Of a stretch of DNA of 64,000 nucleotides, positions 37,847 to 47,279 are shown in pieces (within the stretch, counting starts at the first letter, position 1; every line of letters starts with the position of its first letter). The notes under the pieces were generated by a model. The model was not told the DNA's origin. It made no database searches and saw nothing but the letters and a program-made list of their open reading frames with translations. Position numbers and translations under genes: made by a program. The stretch is from positions 2,960,001 through 3,024,000 of the forward strand of contig NZ_CP115484.1 of assembly GCF_027627475.1 (NCBI RefSeq), in the 5' to 3' direction. The DNA comes from Paenibacillus sp. SYP-B4298. Lineage in GTDB: Bacteria; Bacillota; Bacilli; Paenibacillales; Paenibacillaceae.

Positions 37847-38339
37847 TGTTCCCTTCCTTCTCCCTCTTGCTTTCTTCCCTCATCGTCAAGATCGTGTCGA
37901 GCAAGATCAGCCCTACCCCGATTACGATGCCCATGTCCGCAACATTAAAGATCGGGAACATGTAGCTACCAAAATTGAATTGCAAAAAATCGACCACCTC
38001 GCCATACAGCGCGCGATCAAGAAAGTTGCCTACCGCTCCTCCAAGCACGAGCCCAAGCGCAACAAGCAGCAGCGGCTTGCCCGACCTGCGGTTCATGTAC
38101 ATATAGACGATAATCCCGAGTACGACCGCGCAAGTGATAATAAGGAAGAACGTTCTTTGCCCTTGCAAGATTCCAAAGGCGGCTCCTTTGTTCCGATGGG
38201 AAGTAATCAGAAAGAAATCACCAATGACGCTGATTTTATCCCCTAATTGCATCTGAGTGGCGATAGCCTTCTTCGTTACATAATCAACAATGAACACCGC
38301 TAACGCAATCAAATAATACACATATAGCTTTCTCATCAT
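37821..38339 (-). CDS. lspA: Signal peptidase II (prolipoprotein signal peptidase)
   Basis: A 172-residue membrane aspartyl protease that cleaves signal peptides of lipid-modified prolipoproteins, such as the binding proteins in this window. It has four hydrophobic segments. The catalytic aspartates lie in GNFLDRALYGEVVDFLQF and FPIFNVADMGI; NKGAAFGILQG is conserved too. The C-terminus is charged (EESKREKEGN). GGAGGGG precedes two adjacent ATG codons, 38339 and 38336; either may be used. Confidence 0.96.
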   Translation of the reverse strand: MMRKLYVYYLIALAVFIVDYVTKKAIATQMQLGDKISVIGDFFLITSHRNKGAAFGILQGQRTFFLIITCAVVLGIIVYMYMNRRSGKPLLLVALGLVLGGAVGNFLDRALYGEVVDFLQFNFGSYMFPIFNVADMGIVIGVGLILLDTILTMREESKREKEGNNGNEQSIQ

Positions 38340-38670
38340 TTCCCCTCCGGCATAGCGATTCCCCCAAAATGATCAAGTCATTGCAGCCAAGGCCGCGTTA
38401 TGACCTGCCATATCGAGCCAATAGTCATTGCGAACATTGTAACACAACTTCGCTGTTCATCACCAGCAGGCTCCAAGCTGCGGCTATCGACGTGTATGGC
38501 GTCATAAGCTCAGCTCACGCTGCTGAATCTTGCTCACCTTGCAGCGCCGCTTTGCAGTCAGCTTGCAAGCAGCAATATAAGGATGGAACAACCTTCGTTA
38601 TAATCATGCGATTTGGCGAACACTACAGACAGTCTTCATCATCTGTATTACGAAGGAGTTGACTATCCCG
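38340..38670. other. Intergenic region between lspA and yteA-like gene
   Basis: 331 bases without a credible gene. A TATAAT at 38599-38604 could be the -10 of the plus-strand yteA-like gene, but I see no good -35. No repeat or strong hairpin was found. Confidence 0.45.
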
Positions 38671-39396
38671 ATGCGCATCATAACGACACAGCAATGCGAG
38701 GCATTACGCCAGTTGCTCCTGCACGATAAGCAGGAGCTGGAGAGCCGCCTGCTTACGAATGAACACTATGGACTGTCCGAGTCGTTGAAGGATTCAACCG
38801 GAGAGCTATCCCCGATTGACAACCATCCGGCTGACGTCGCCACCGAGATGTATGAACGGGGCAAGGATATTGCCCTGCATGAACAAGACGAGCTGCATCT
38901 GGAGCGAATCGAGGCAGCGCTGCAAGCGATGGACGAGGGGCGCTATGGCACCTGCATCACCTGCGGCGAGCCGATCCCTTATGAACGTCTGGAGGCGCTC
39001 CCCGACACTCTGTACTGCACCGAGCATGCGCCGCGGCAGTTCGTCTCTGATGCTCGCCCGGTGGAGGAGCAGTATCTGGCTCCCCCATTCGGCCGCTCCA
39101 GCATGGACGAGCGAGACGACTACAATGGCTTCGACGGCGAAGATGCCTGGCAGATTGTCGAGCAATGGGGCAATTCCGACTCCCCTGCAATGGCGGAGCA
39201 CCCAAGCGGCGATTATGATCAGCTCGGCATTGAGGCCGATGAGAACGACGGCTTCGTCGAGCCGCTGGAGAGCTTCCTTGCCAATGACATTACAGGCAAT
39301 CATAAAGCGTTCTATCGCAATCATCACTACCGCGACTATTGTGATGCTGGAGAAGGCGATGTCACGCTGGAGTTTGCCAGCGAGGATGACTTCTGA
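38671..39396 (+). CDS. yteA: TraR/DksA-type zinc finger protein (YteA-like)
   Basis: A 241-residue protein. The N-terminal ~110 residues form a coiled-coil hairpin followed by a zinc finger: CITCGEPIPYERLEALPDTL, then YCTEH, that is CxxC plus CxxH, as in YteA proteins. The coiled coil carries DVATEMYERGKDIALHEQDE, close to the DksA pattern. DksA-fold proteins may enter the RNA polymerase secondary channel; the role of YteA is uncertain. The C-terminal half is acidic and tyrosine-rich with no known domain. AAGGAG lies 12 bases before the ATG at 38671. It is the only plus-strand gene between the pyr and ile blocks. Confidence 0.88.
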   Translation: MRIITTQQCEALRQLLLHDKQELESRLLTNEHYGLSESLKDSTGELSPIDNHPADVATEMYERGKDIALHEQDELHLERIEAALQAMDEGRYGTCITCGEPIPYERLEALPDTLYCTEHAPRQFVSDARPVEEQYLAPPFGRSSMDERDDYNGFDGEDAWQIVEQWGNSDSPAMAEHPSGDYDQLGIEADENDGFVEPLESFLANDITGNHKAFYRNHHYRDYCDAGEGDVTLEFASEDDF

Positions 39397-39412
39397 TCCG
39401 TGCACGGACAAC

Positions 39413-39470
39413 AAGGCTCCCGCCAAGCTACGCTCTAACAAGCGTTGCAGCCGCGGGAGCCTTATTTATC
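39413..39470. terminator. Bidirectional terminator between yteA and ileS
   Basis: AAGGCTCCCGC (39413-39423) pairs with GCGGGAGCCTT (39453-39463), with AT-rich flanks. The two genes converge on it. Confidence 0.8.
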
Positions 39471-39474
39471 AATG

Positions 39475-42400
39475 CTACTCGATCGCGATGCCGATCATGC
39501 GGTCGCCGGCCTGCGCCTGTTCCATCCCAGCAGCTTCGCCATAAGCGATCGATGTAACAAGCACATTGTCGCGCAGCACATGCTCGAAGGCTTGTGCCGC
39601 TGCCAGCAGCTCATCATCCAACTTCAATGTGAGCGCGACGCGCTTCTCGATCGGCAGATCGAGCTTTTTGCGTGTATCCTGCACCGCACGGATAATCTCG
39701 CGCACCCAGCCCTCCTGCACGAGCTCCGGCGTAATATCCGTATTCAGCGCTACCGTCATCTGATAACCGGACGCGGAGGCGAAGCCGGACTTGGCTTGCT
39801 TCTCCACCAGCAGCTCGTCAACGCCAATCTGCAGCGCCTCTCCCTCTGCCGTCGTGAAGCTGAAGGAGCCGGTACGGACGATTGCCGAGGTTTCACTCGC
39901 GCTTAGCCCTTTCAGATAGCTCTGGATCGGCCCAACCTGCTTGCCATACTTCTTGCCTGCCAGCTTCAAGTTCAGCTTGAGTACGAAGTCAACGAACCCA
40001 TTGTCATCATTTTGCACCGTAATCGCCTTGACATTGATCTCATCCTTAATGATCTCCTCATACTCCTCCAGAAGGAAGGCACGGTCAAGCGACACGATGA
40101 GCTCGGAGAGCGGCTGTCTCGTCTTGACTCCCGTCTCGTTGCGCACATTGCGCGCCAGCTCAACGATCTGCTGAGCGGTCTCCATGTCACGCTCCAGCGC
40201 TTCATCAATTGCCGCCTCGTCGGCTGACGGATAATCTGCCAGATGGACGCTTGCGCCTCCGCCCAGATTCATATAGATCTCATCGGCAATCAGCGGCGTA
40301 TATGGCGCCATCAGCCTGGAGAGCGTCAGCAGCACCTCACGCAGCGTCTGATAGGCGTGAACCTTGTCTTCGCCCAGGCCGCTGCCCCAGAAGCGGTCGC
40401 GGGAACGGCGGATATACCAGTTGCTCAGCTCATCGACGAATACCTCGATGGCCTTGGCTGAATTAAGGAAATCATTGGCCTCCAGCCCCTTGCTTACCTG
40501 CTTGATGAGCGTATTCAGTCGGGAGAGAATCCAGCGGTCTAGCTTCGCTGTCGAGCGTACTGGCGCATGCTGCGACGGATCGAAGCCGTCGATCGAAGCA
40601 TACAGCACATAGAATGCATGGGTATTGACCAGCGTATCGATTACCTTCGATTTGGCTTCGCCGACGATGCCGCGCGAGAACCGCTTGCTGCTCCACGGCG
40701 CACTGTCAGCCAGCAGCGCCCAGCGGAAGGCATCGGTGCCGTACTCATTAATGATCTCCCACGGATCGATAACGTTGCCCTTCGACTTCGACATCTTCTG
40801 GCCATTCTCATCCAGAATATGACCGGTCGAGATGACTGCCTTATACGGCGCCTTGCCGTTATACAGCGTCGATACAGCCAGCAGACTATAGAACCAGCCG
40901 CGCGTCTGGTCAATCCCTTCACAGATCATATCCGCCGGGTATTGCTGCTCGAACGTTTCCTTATTCTCGAATGGATAATGATGCTGAGCGAACGGCATCG
41001 AGCCGCTGTCAAACCAGACATCGATCACCTCGGAGGTTCGATTCATTACGCCGCCCTCGCAGTGCGGGCAGTGCAATTGAACATCATCCACATACGGCTT
41101 ATGCAGCTCCAGATCAGCGGTAACCTGGCCGATGGCACGGCTGCGCATATCCTCTGCGCTATGCGGAGCGTATTCCCCCTTGCAATCCGTACATACCCAG
41201 ACGTTAAGCGGCGTGCCCCAATAGCGGTTACGGCTGATATTCCAGTCCACAAGATCCTCCAGGAACTTGCCGAAGCGGCCATCCTTAATATGCGGCGGAT
41301 ACCATTCCACGGTATTGTTATTGGCGATCAGTTGATCCTTCACCGCCGTCGTCTCGATGAACCAGCTCTCCATCGCATAGTAGATCAGCGGCGACTTGCA
41401 ACGCCAGCAGAACGGATAGCTATGCTCGTAGCGCTCCTTGCTGAACAGCAGCTTGCGCTCGCTCAGCATCTTCACAATGTCAATATCGAGCTGCCCGTCC
41501 TTGACAAACCTTCCCGCAAAATCAGTCACAGCCTCGGTATACTTGCCTGCGCTATCGACAACACTAAGCATCCCAATCTTATGCTGGCGAGCCGCCTTGT
41601 AGTCATCGTCACCGTGCGCAGGCGCGATGTGGACGATCCCTGTACCGCTCGAATCGGTGACAAAATCAGCGCTGATGACGACATGTCCGCCCTCGACAGT
41701 CGCATACTGGAATGGAGGCTCGTAAGCCAGCCCAGCGAGCTCAGCGCCCTTGAGCGAGCCGATGACCTCATACCCCTCCTTCATCACGCTCTCAACCAGA
41801 TTCTCCGCTACAATGTATGTCTCCCCGTCCTTGCGCACCTCGTTGTATACCAGCTCAGGATGGACAGCCAGCGCCACGTTGGCCGGCAGCGTCCATGGGG
41901 TTGTCGTCCATGCCAGAATCGAAGCGTCCCGATCCTTCAGTCGGAATTTCACCGTCGCGCTCAGATCCTTGACATCCTCATAGCCCTGTGCCACCTCATG
42001 TGAGCTAAGCGTGGTCTGACAGCACGGACAGTACGGGCTGACCCGATGACCGCGGTAGAGCCGTCCCTCGCCATGCAGCTTGGAGAGAATATGCCAGATG
42101 CTCTCGATATAATGGTTGTCGAGTGTGATGTAAGGGTTCTCCATGTCTGTCCAGTAACCGATGGCCTCGGTCAGCTCGCGCCATTGCTTCTCATACTCGA
42201 ACACGCTCGCCTTGCATTGCTTCACAAACTTCTCGACGCCGTATTTCTCAATCTCCTGCTTGCCGGAGATACCTAGCTGCTTCTCAACGCCTAGCTCTAC
42301 CGGCAAGCCATGTGTATCCCAGCCCGCCTTACGAACAACCCGATAGCCCGACATCGTCTTGTAGCGACCGATAAAGTCCTTGATGACACGACCGAGCACA

Positions 42401-42570
42401 TGGCCGATATGCGGCGCGCCATTGGCAGTCGGCGGCCCATCATAGAACACAAAGTTCGGGCGACCTGCGCGGTTTTCGATCGATTTGCGAAAGGTATCCT
42501 CTCGTTTCCATTGCTCCAGCACCTTCAGCTCGCGGCTGCGCGCTTTTTCCTTGACATCTACACGATTCAT
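39475..42570 (-). CDS. ileS: Isoleucyl-tRNA synthetase (long, type 2-like)
   Basis: A 1031-residue class I synthetase. The HIGH box is in PPTANGAPHIGHVLGRVIKD, KMSKS in DENGQKMSKSKGNVIDPWEI; the CP1 editing domain has WTTTPWTLPANVALAVHP. Length and the WDTHGLPVELGVEKQLGI region fit the eukaryote-like type 2 enzymes, and the C-terminus has no Cys cluster as type 1 enzymes do. Type 2 enzymes are generally less sensitive to mupirocin (known for the class; not shown here). Expression is set by the T-box upstream. Confidence 0.95.
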   Translation of the reverse strand: MNRVDVKEKARSRELKVLEQWKREDTFRKSIENRAGRPNFVFYDGPPTANGAPHIGHVLGRVIKDFIGRYKTMSGYRVVRKAGWDTHGLPVELGVEKQLGISGKQEIEKYGVEKFVKQCKASVFEYEKQWRELTEAIGYWTDMENPYITLDNHYIESIWHILSKLHGEGRLYRGHRVSPYCPCCQTTLSSHEVAQGYEDVKDLSATVKFRLKDRDASILAWTTTPWTLPANVALAVHPELVYNEVRKDGETYIVAENLVESVMKEGYEVIGSLKGAELAGLAYEPPFQYATVEGGHVVISADFVTDSSGTGIVHIAPAHGDDDYKAARQHKIGMLSVVDSAGKYTEAVTDFAGRFVKDGQLDIDIVKMLSERKLLFSKERYEHSYPFCWRCKSPLIYYAMESWFIETTAVKDQLIANNNTVEWYPPHIKDGRFGKFLEDLVDWNISRNRYWGTPLNVWVCTDCKGEYAPHSAEDMRSRAIGQVTADLELHKPYVDDVQLHCPHCEGGVMNRTSEVIDVWFDSGSMPFAQHHYPFENKETFEQQYPADMICEGIDQTRGWFYSLLAVSTLYNGKAPYKAVISTGHILDENGQKMSKSKGNVIDPWEIINEYGTDAFRWALLADSAPWSSKRFSRGIVGEAKSKVIDTLVNTHAFYVLYASIDGFDPSQHAPVRSTAKLDRWILSRLNTLIKQVSKGLEANDFLNSAKAIEVFVDELSNWYIRRSRDRFWGSGLGEDKVHAYQTLREVLLTLSRLMAPYTPLIADEIYMNLGGGASVHLADYPSADEAAIDEALERDMETAQQIVELARNVRNETGVKTRQPLSELIVSLDRAFLLEEYEEIIKDEINVKAITVQNDDNGFVDFVLKLNLKLAGKKYGKQVGPIQSYLKGLSASETSAIVRTGSFSFTTAEGEALQIGVDELLVEKQAKSGFASASGYQMTVALNTDITPELVQEGWVREIIRAVQDTRKKLDLPIEKRVALTLKLDDELLAAAQAFEHVLRDNVLVTSIAYGEAAGMEQAQAGDRMIGIAIE

Positions 42571-42631
42571 TAGCGTTCTACTCCCTTAACTTAGGTTGAG
42601 GAGCCGACCAATCTATAGCCCCCTTGAAAAC

Positions 42632-42880
42632 AAAAAAAGCCACATCCCAAAAGGGACGAGGCCTGCTCGCGTTACCACCCTGTTTCCGATTCCGCTTGCT
42701 TGCGGATCGGCACCTTCATCATGGACAATCATCCATGTTCCCTGTAACGGGGGATACCGGCAGTGCTTACTACCTTGCAGGTTCGGCACAGCTTCTCGGA
42801 GAGGATCTTCCGCGGCGGCTTGATCATCGGCTCTCAGCGTGTACCGACTCTCTGGAGATCAATTCAGCAGCATACTTGTT
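42632..42880 (-). promoter_or_regulatory. T-box riboswitch (isoleucine) upstream of ileS
   Basis: In the minus-strand leader, the T-box core AGGGTGGTAACGCG lies at 42668-42681. It is followed by the terminator GCCTCGTCCC-TTTT-GGGATGTGGC with seven T (42632-42663). Stem I has the GCTGAGAGCCG element, and a CTCTC/GAGAG lower helix places an ATC (Ile) specifier at 42804-42806 in GAAGATCCTCTCC. Uncharged tRNA-Ile would pair with the T-box and allow readthrough. Confidence 0.9.
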
Positions 42881-42914
42881 CTCGTCATAGAAATTGAAGC
42901 TTATTATTATATTA

Positions 42915-42943
42915 TTTATACTCTGACAGCGATCAATTGTCAA
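42915..42943 (-). promoter_or_regulatory. Sigma-A promoter of the ileS T-box transcript
   Basis: On the minus strand TTGACA (42938-42943), a 17-base spacer and TATAAA (42915-42920), just inside the divIVA 3' flank. Confidence 0.85.
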
Positions 42944-42956
42944 CCCGCCCTAGCCT

Positions 42957-43451
42957 TTATTCCGCTGTGTTGGCTGCCGCCTCGCGATGGCTAGACTCCA
43001 GCGCATCCCAGCTCTCCTGACCTAGCAGATCAAGCTGCGCCTCGACAAGTGTGCGAAACCGGGCACGGTAGATGGACGCCTGCTTCTTCAGCTCCTCCAC
43101 CTCGAGCGCTACCTTGCGTGACTTGGCCAGCGAATCGTTAATGATTCGGTCGGCATTTTTCTCCGCTTCTTTAAGGATTAGCTGCGCTTCCTTCTTCGCA
43201 TTATGCTTGACCTCATCCGCTGCTTCCTGGGCAACGATAATCGTCTTGGAGAGCGTCTCCTCAATCGTGGCAAAATGGTTCAGCTTCTCCTGAAGCGATA
43301 GCACCTGGTTTTGCAGCTCCTTGTTCTCGCGGATGACCGTCTCATAATCCTTGATCACCTGATCCAGAAACTCATTCACTTCATCTTCATCGTATCCGCG
43401 CAGTCTGCGCCCAAATTCTTTATTATGTATGTCCAATGGCGTCAACGGCAT
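42957..43451 (-). CDS. divIVA: Cell division / polar scaffold protein DivIVA
   Basis: A 164-residue coiled-coil protein. The N-terminal membrane-binding domain is typical (MPLTPLDIHNKEFGRRLRGY, then DEDEVNEFLDQVIKDYE). Two coiled-coil stretches follow (~30-65 and ~75-150). It recognises negatively curved membrane at septa and poles and recruits partners such as MinJ and the sporulation chromosome-anchoring machinery. GAGGTGCG precedes the ATG. It is the last gene of the ylm cluster, as in other Bacilli. Confidence 0.95.
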   Translation of the reverse strand: MPLTPLDIHNKEFGRRLRGYDEDEVNEFLDQVIKDYETVIRENKELQNQVLSLQEKLNHFATIEETLSKTIIVAQEAADEVKHNAKKEAQLILKEAEKNADRIINDSLAKSRKVALEVEELKKQASIYRARFRTLVEAQLDLLGQESWDALESSHREAAANTAE

Positions 43452-43544
43452 TGGCGCACCTCCTAATGAAATGACGATTGACCTGCTACTGTACGTGCTG
43501 TACGGTTTGAATTCGCCACCCTCGGGCCAAATTCCTGCACGGCA

Positions 43545-44327
43545 TTAAATAAATTTGCCCGCTCGCACCCGAATCCGGCCTTTCTTCGTTATTCCGTCCA
43601 CCTCCAGCAGCTTGAACCGCCCCAGACCTTGTATCGACACCACATCGCCAGCTTTGAGCTGCTGCGAGGGGTCTTCCGTCTGCTTCCAGTTCACACGGCA
43701 GCGCCCCGCGCGGATCGGATCGACGATCTTCGCCCGACTTATCCGGTACACATCGCTGCAGATGCCATCCAGTCGCATCGAGGCGACCGTGAAGCTCATC
43801 TCCTCCAGTTGCTGCTGTGCCGTGCGCAGCCTCTCCAGCGGCAACAGCTCGGTGAGCACCTGCACACGATGTACCTGTCTTAGGTGCACATCCATATAGT
43901 CGGCAATCTCCTGCGCCACGAGCGCATGACAGCCATCCTCATGAACATGAATATCCCCAATTCGGTCGCGTTTCATACCCAATCCAAGTATCGCGCCCAT
44001 ATAATCGCCATGATCCAGCTCGGCCAGCGTTCGGTCAACAGAAGAGACCGACAGCACGACGATTGCTGCCGGTTCATGCTCCAGCGGGAGATAATCCGGC
44101 GCTATAATCGCCCTGCGCCGCTCCGCCTCAGGATACCCGCCATCCAGCCTCAGCGCCACATCCGCATGACGGTTCACCAGCGTGCTCAGGATGTGCGCCT
44201 GCCGCGGATCGAGAAAATCCGTCCGCTTCAGCTCATGGTACCTCCCCGCCTGCTGGGTCCACTCCCAGGCACGATCTACGAATGCGCGTTCATCAGGGTG
44301 AAAATGCTCATAAAACTCCGGTCTCAT
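43545..44327 (-). CDS. ylmH: YlmH-family S4-domain RNA-binding protein
   Basis: A 260-residue protein. The N-terminal ~90 residues are the YlmH-specific domain (HPDERAFVDRAWEWTQQAGR). The middle domain holds GDYMGAILGLGMKRDRIGDI. Residues ~185-245 are an S4 domain (TVASMRLDGICSDVYRISRA) ending GRFKLLEVDGITKKGRIRV. YlmH proteins bind ribosomal RNA, and some act on stalled 50S subunits. The gene sits between ylmG and divIVA, and mutants in relatives show division effects. Its start overlaps the ylmG stop. Confidence 0.93.
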   Translation of the reverse strand: MRPEFYEHFHPDERAFVDRAWEWTQQAGRYHELKRTDFLDPRQAHILSTLVNRHADVALRLDGGYPEAERRRAIIAPDYLPLEHEPAAIVVLSVSSVDRTLAELDHGDYMGAILGLGMKRDRIGDIHVHEDGCHALVAQEIADYMDVHLRQVHRVQVLTELLPLERLRTAQQQLEEMSFTVASMRLDGICSDVYRISRAKIVDPIRAGRCRVNWKQTEDPSQQLKAGDVVSIQGLGRFKLLEVDGITKKGRIRVRAGKFI

Positions 44328-44590
44328 AGGCCAGGAGCGATAAACCGGATGACAGCAATCAGCCCCATTGCTACGAAGCGAAGCGCGAAGATCGCCACGA
44401 TCGGGGATATATCCAGCATTCCACCAATAGGCGGAATGAATCGTCTGAAGATCGACAGATATGGCTCAACCAGCTTACCCAGAAATTGACCGATGAAGCT
44501 TTCACGGACATTCGGGAGCCAGGAGAGCAAGACATAACCAATAATCATAAATGTGTAGATCGAATGCAGTGTATCAATTAAATTTTCCAC
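44324..44590 (-). CDS. ylmG: YggT-family membrane protein (YlmG)
   Basis: An 88-residue protein with two hydrophobic segments (~8-27 and ~60-85), joined by the family loop ESFIGQFLGKLVEPYLSIFR and RFIPPIGGMLDISPIVA. YggT/YlmG proteins are small membrane proteins encoded in division clusters; a role in membrane or FtsZ-ring support is suggested in chloroplasts and bacteria but not settled. It starts at GTG 44590 with AGGTGA upstream. Confidence 0.92.
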   Translation of the reverse strand: MENLIDTLHSIYTFMIIGYVLLSWLPNVRESFIGQFLGKLVEPYLSIFRRFIPPIGGMLDISPIVAIFALRFVAMGLIAVIRFIAPGL

Positions 44591-44619
44591 GTAAATAAGG
44601 TCACCTCATTTTAATGTAG

Positions 44620-45063
44620 TCAATGGTCATCTGCCAGAATCTCCGAAATGGTGCCCTGAATTTCAACGGATTCCGGGGTACACAGAAAGATGTTCGACCC
44701 CAGCTTGGAGATGCTTCCGTTGATCGCATATACGGTTCCGCTGAGGAAATCCAATATGCGCAATGCCTGATCTGTTCTGACTCGCTGCAGATTGACAACG
44801 ACCGGACGACGTGAGCGCAGATGCTCGGCAATCTCTTGAGCTTCATCATAGGATCTGGGCTCGTTCAGGACCACACGGACATTCTTTTGGCTATGGATGC
44901 TAACCACGTTATTCGTCCTGCCATTATTTTTACGTGCTTCGAACGGACTGGTTTCAGCATCTTGATGATCTTGACCGCCAGACTTGTCCGGATGATGCTC
45001 GACGATTTCTTCGACCTCATCCTGCAAGCCCAAAAAGCTCATAAACCGATTCATGACGCCCAT
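44620..45063 (-). CDS. sepF: Cell division protein SepF
   Basis: A 147-residue protein that anchors and bundles FtsZ polymers at the membrane. The N-terminal amphipathic helix ([14 protein letters not shown]) binds membrane. The linker is acidic. The C-terminal SepF domain has [20 protein letters not shown] and [20 protein letters not shown] with the [14 protein letters not shown] end. The ATG at 45063 (MGVM...) has GAGGAGG at proper spacing, whereas the ATG two codons earlier touches the SD. Confidence 0.95.
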   Translation of the reverse strand: MGVMNRFMSFLGLQDEVEEIVEHHPDKSGGQDHQDAETSPFEARKNNGRTNNVVSIHSQKNVRVVLNEPRSYDEAQEIAEHLRSRRPVVVNLQRVRTDQALRILDFLSGTVYAINGSISKLGSNIFLCTPESVEIQGTISEILADDH

Positions 45064-45065
45064 GC

Positions 45066-45791
45066 TCATTCCTCCTCTTTACCTACCAAAATTGTCCCCA
45101 ATCGCAGCCAGTTCGCCCCTTCTTCCACAGCCACCTCAAAATCATTGGACATGCCCATCGACAGCCCGTTCACCGGCGTTTCTGTCGCCGCCTCCCGATT
45201 CAGCTCGTCTCTAAGCTGCCTTAGTCCTCGAAATACAGGCCGCGTCTCTTCGGGTTCCGCCTCAAAAGGAGCCATGGTCATTAAGCCTTCAATTTTAATA
45301 TGGGTAAAGCGGGACAGCTCCTTCACGAACGGCAGCAGCTCCTCGGGCGCCAGGCCATGCTTGGAATCCTCACCGGATACATTCACCTGCAAGAAGCATG
45401 GCACAACAATCCCCAGCTCTGCCGCCTTCCTCTCGATAGCTTGCGCCAATGACAGCCGATCCAGCGAATGAACGTAGGCGAATCGCCCGACGACCTCCTT
45501 CGCCTTGTTGGTCTGCAAGGAGCCTATAAAATGCCATACGGCTTGTCCGGCTGTAGCACTCGTGTCGCCGCCACTAGCCGTCTGCCTTGCGGCATACCAC
45601 TTGTCCTGCGCGTTCTGCCAGCGATTCTCCCCGACGTGCACGAGCCCGGAGCGGATCACCTCTAGTGTAGAAGCAACAGATACATATTTCGTTACAGCAA
45701 TGATATTTATATCTTCTCTGGAGCGGCCACTGCGCGCACAAGCTTGCTGCAGTCGCTGCTCTACATGAGCAATTCGTTGTTCCAGCGTCAA
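45066..45791 (-). CDS. yggS: PLP homeostasis protein (YggS/YlmE family)
   Basis: A 241-residue PLP-binding TIM-barrel protein without a known catalytic reaction. The PLP lysine is in [48 protein letters not shown] and [20 protein letters not shown] are the family signature (MSxD). It buffers PLP and affects amino-acid pools. It starts at TTG 45791, overlapping the pgeF stop, with AGAGGTGA upstream. Confidence 0.94.
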   Translation of the reverse strand: MTLEQRIAHVEQRLQQACARSGRSREDINIIAVTKYVSVASTLEVIRSGLVHVGENRWQNAQDKWYAARQTASGGDTSATAGQAVWHFIGSLQTNKAKEVVGRFAYVHSLDRLSLAQAIERKAAELGIVVPCFLQVNVSGEDSKHGLAPEELLPFVKELSRFTHIKIEGLMTMAPFEAEPEETRPVFRGLRQLRDELNREAATETPVNGLSMGMSNDFEVAVEEGANWLRLGTILVGKEEE

Positions 45792-46654
45792 GAGAAGACG
45801 TCACCTCTTTCCATACCGATCCAGCTTGCCATACGCCCTGTTCCCCCCTGCTCCATACGGTGGGAGAAGAACAAGTCAGTCCGGCAGCCAGTACACATCT
45901 GTGATAATTCGATGCTGGTCGGCAAAATTCCTGCTTTTATCATAATCTGTCGGTTAATTTCTTTCAAGTTGATCCTAGCTCTACCCTGTTCGGAGGGCAC
46001 GAGTGTATCCTCCGCAAGCGTGGCTCCGTCTGTCCGCAGCTCCTGCAGCAGAGGCTCCACCTTGCTGATCACCGCTTCGTCTACCTCATAGCAGCATGCT
46101 CCGATCGCCGGGCCGATCGCCGCCACAAGCTCCGACGGACGCGAGCCGAAGTGCTGCCTCATCGCCTCCACTGTAAGTCTGGCAATCTCCTGAACGGTTC
46201 CCCTCCAGCCTGCGTGAGCCAGTCCGACCACACGCCGCACCGGGTCATAGAAGTAGAGCGGCACGCAGTCGGCATATAACGAGGCCAGCAATATATCCGG
46301 CTCATTCGTAATCAGCGCATCCGCATCTGCTACCGCATCCTCCCGCACGGCTCGCCCTCGACCGCGTTCCCCGGCCGTCACCACATGGACGGCTGCCCCG
46401 TGCACCTGTTCGGCGCATGTCCACGCCTCGGGCTGCCATCCCAGCGCTTTGGATACTGCCTCACGGTTGCGTACAACATCGCTTGGTTCATCCCCTACGT
46501 GCAGCCCCATATTAAGCGTGCTCCACGGCGCGCCGCTATATCCTCCCGCCCGCCCGGTGAAGCCTGCAGTCAGACCCTTATATCTCCCCATCCAGGCAGA
46601 CAAATAAAACAGCGAAGGCTCCTCCGCTGCCCGATTCCATTCAAATGGCTCCAT
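45788..46654 (-). CDS. pgeF: PgeF/YlmD-family multicopper-oxidase-like purine nucleoside phosphorylase
   Basis: A 288-residue protein of the YfiH/LACC1 family. These enzymes cleave purine nucleosides, and some act as editing enzymes for peptidoglycan precursors (PgeF in E. coli removes UDP-MurNAc-L-Ser). The zinc ligands occur in CAEQVHGAAVHVV, LYADCVPLYF and GLAHAGWRGTVQE. The start ATG 46654 has a strong purine-rich site (AGGGGGTGGGGAA); the upstream extension has none. It is followed directly by yggS, overlapping by four bases. Confidence 0.92.
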   Translation of the reverse strand: MEPFEWNRAAEEPSLFYLSAWMGRYKGLTAGFTGRAGGYSGAPWSTLNMGLHVGDEPSDVVRNREAVSKALGWQPEAWTCAEQVHGAAVHVVTAGERGRGRAVREDAVADADALITNEPDILLASLYADCVPLYFYDPVRRVVGLAHAGWRGTVQEIARLTVEAMRQHFGSRPSELVAAIGPAIGACCYEVDEAVISKVEPLLQELRTDGATLAEDTLVPSEQGRARINLKEINRQIMIKAGILPTSIELSQMCTGCRTDLFFSHRMEQGGTGRMASWIGMERGDVFS

Positions 46655-46820
46655 TTCCCCACCCCCTGCCCAGCTCCCGATCAATATTCTATTTATTCTA
46701 CCACATATTGCCCCCAATTTTCACCTCTAGCCCACAGGCTGCTCAACTGCTGGGCGCAATCGAAATCGTCTCTCGCCAGAACTAGCGATATGAGGCCGAA
46801 TAACAGATGCTTGCAGCCGC

Positions 46821-47093
46821 TTATCTCAAGTGCTCATTATCATCGGAGGTCCGGTAGGTGCGCGATTCCTCGATCAGCACCAGCACGACATCAGCACCGA
46901 TCTTAACAATATTGCGCCAGGGAATAACGATCTCGGTACCACTCCCCAGCCAGCCAAACTTCTTGTAGTGCGGCACCACGATCGCCTCAATTCTGCCCTC
47001 GCGCAGATCCAACTCCAGGTCGCTGACCATGCCTATTTTTTTGCCATCGACAATATTGATGACATCCTTCATCTGAAACGCCGAAATTTTCAA
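46821..47093 (-). CDS. ylmC: YlmC/YmxH-family PRC-barrel sporulation protein
   Basis: A 90-residue protein that is one PRC-barrel: ISAFQMKDVINIVDGKKIGM, DLELDLREGRIEAIVVPHYK and GTEIVIPWRNIVKIGADVVL. In B. subtilis ylmC and the paralogue ymxH are expressed during sporulation; the molecular role is unknown. It lies between sigG and pgeF. Confidence 0.9.
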   Translation of the reverse strand: MKISAFQMKDVINIVDGKKIGMVSDLELDLREGRIEAIVVPHYKKFGWLGSGTEIVIPWRNIVKIGADVVLVLIEESRTYRTSDDNEHLR

Positions 47094-47178
47094 GTCGCCT
47101 CACCACTTTTCCGCCCTGTATTGTGCTCCCTTACTATACATATGTGCAGCGATGGGACGACATGTTATCTCCTCCATT

Positions 47179-47205
47179 GAAAAAACCGGCTAGGCCGGTT
47201 TTTAA
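47179..47205 (-). terminator. Terminator after sigG
   Basis: AAAAACCGGCC and GGCCGGTTTTTT-like arms around a two-base loop; on the minus strand a T-run follows. It lies 75 bases after sigG. Confidence 0.8.
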
Positions 47206-47279
47206 ATAGCATTCCTATGTGCACTGTTAGCGGGCCCGTGCGAGCAATCGCCCATCCATGCTCATGACTTGGACAGTGC

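Noticed and set aside
38369-38662. 97-codon plus-strand frame upstream of yteA
   Set aside because: No SD; runs into the yteA ribosome-binding site; composition is unlike that of a folded protein.
40567-42003. 478-codon plus-strand frame antisense to ileS
   Set aside because: Opposite a certain gene, biased composition, no start signals.
42624-42890. 88-codon plus-strand frame across the T-box
   Set aside because: The region is explained by the T-box RNA on the opposite strand.
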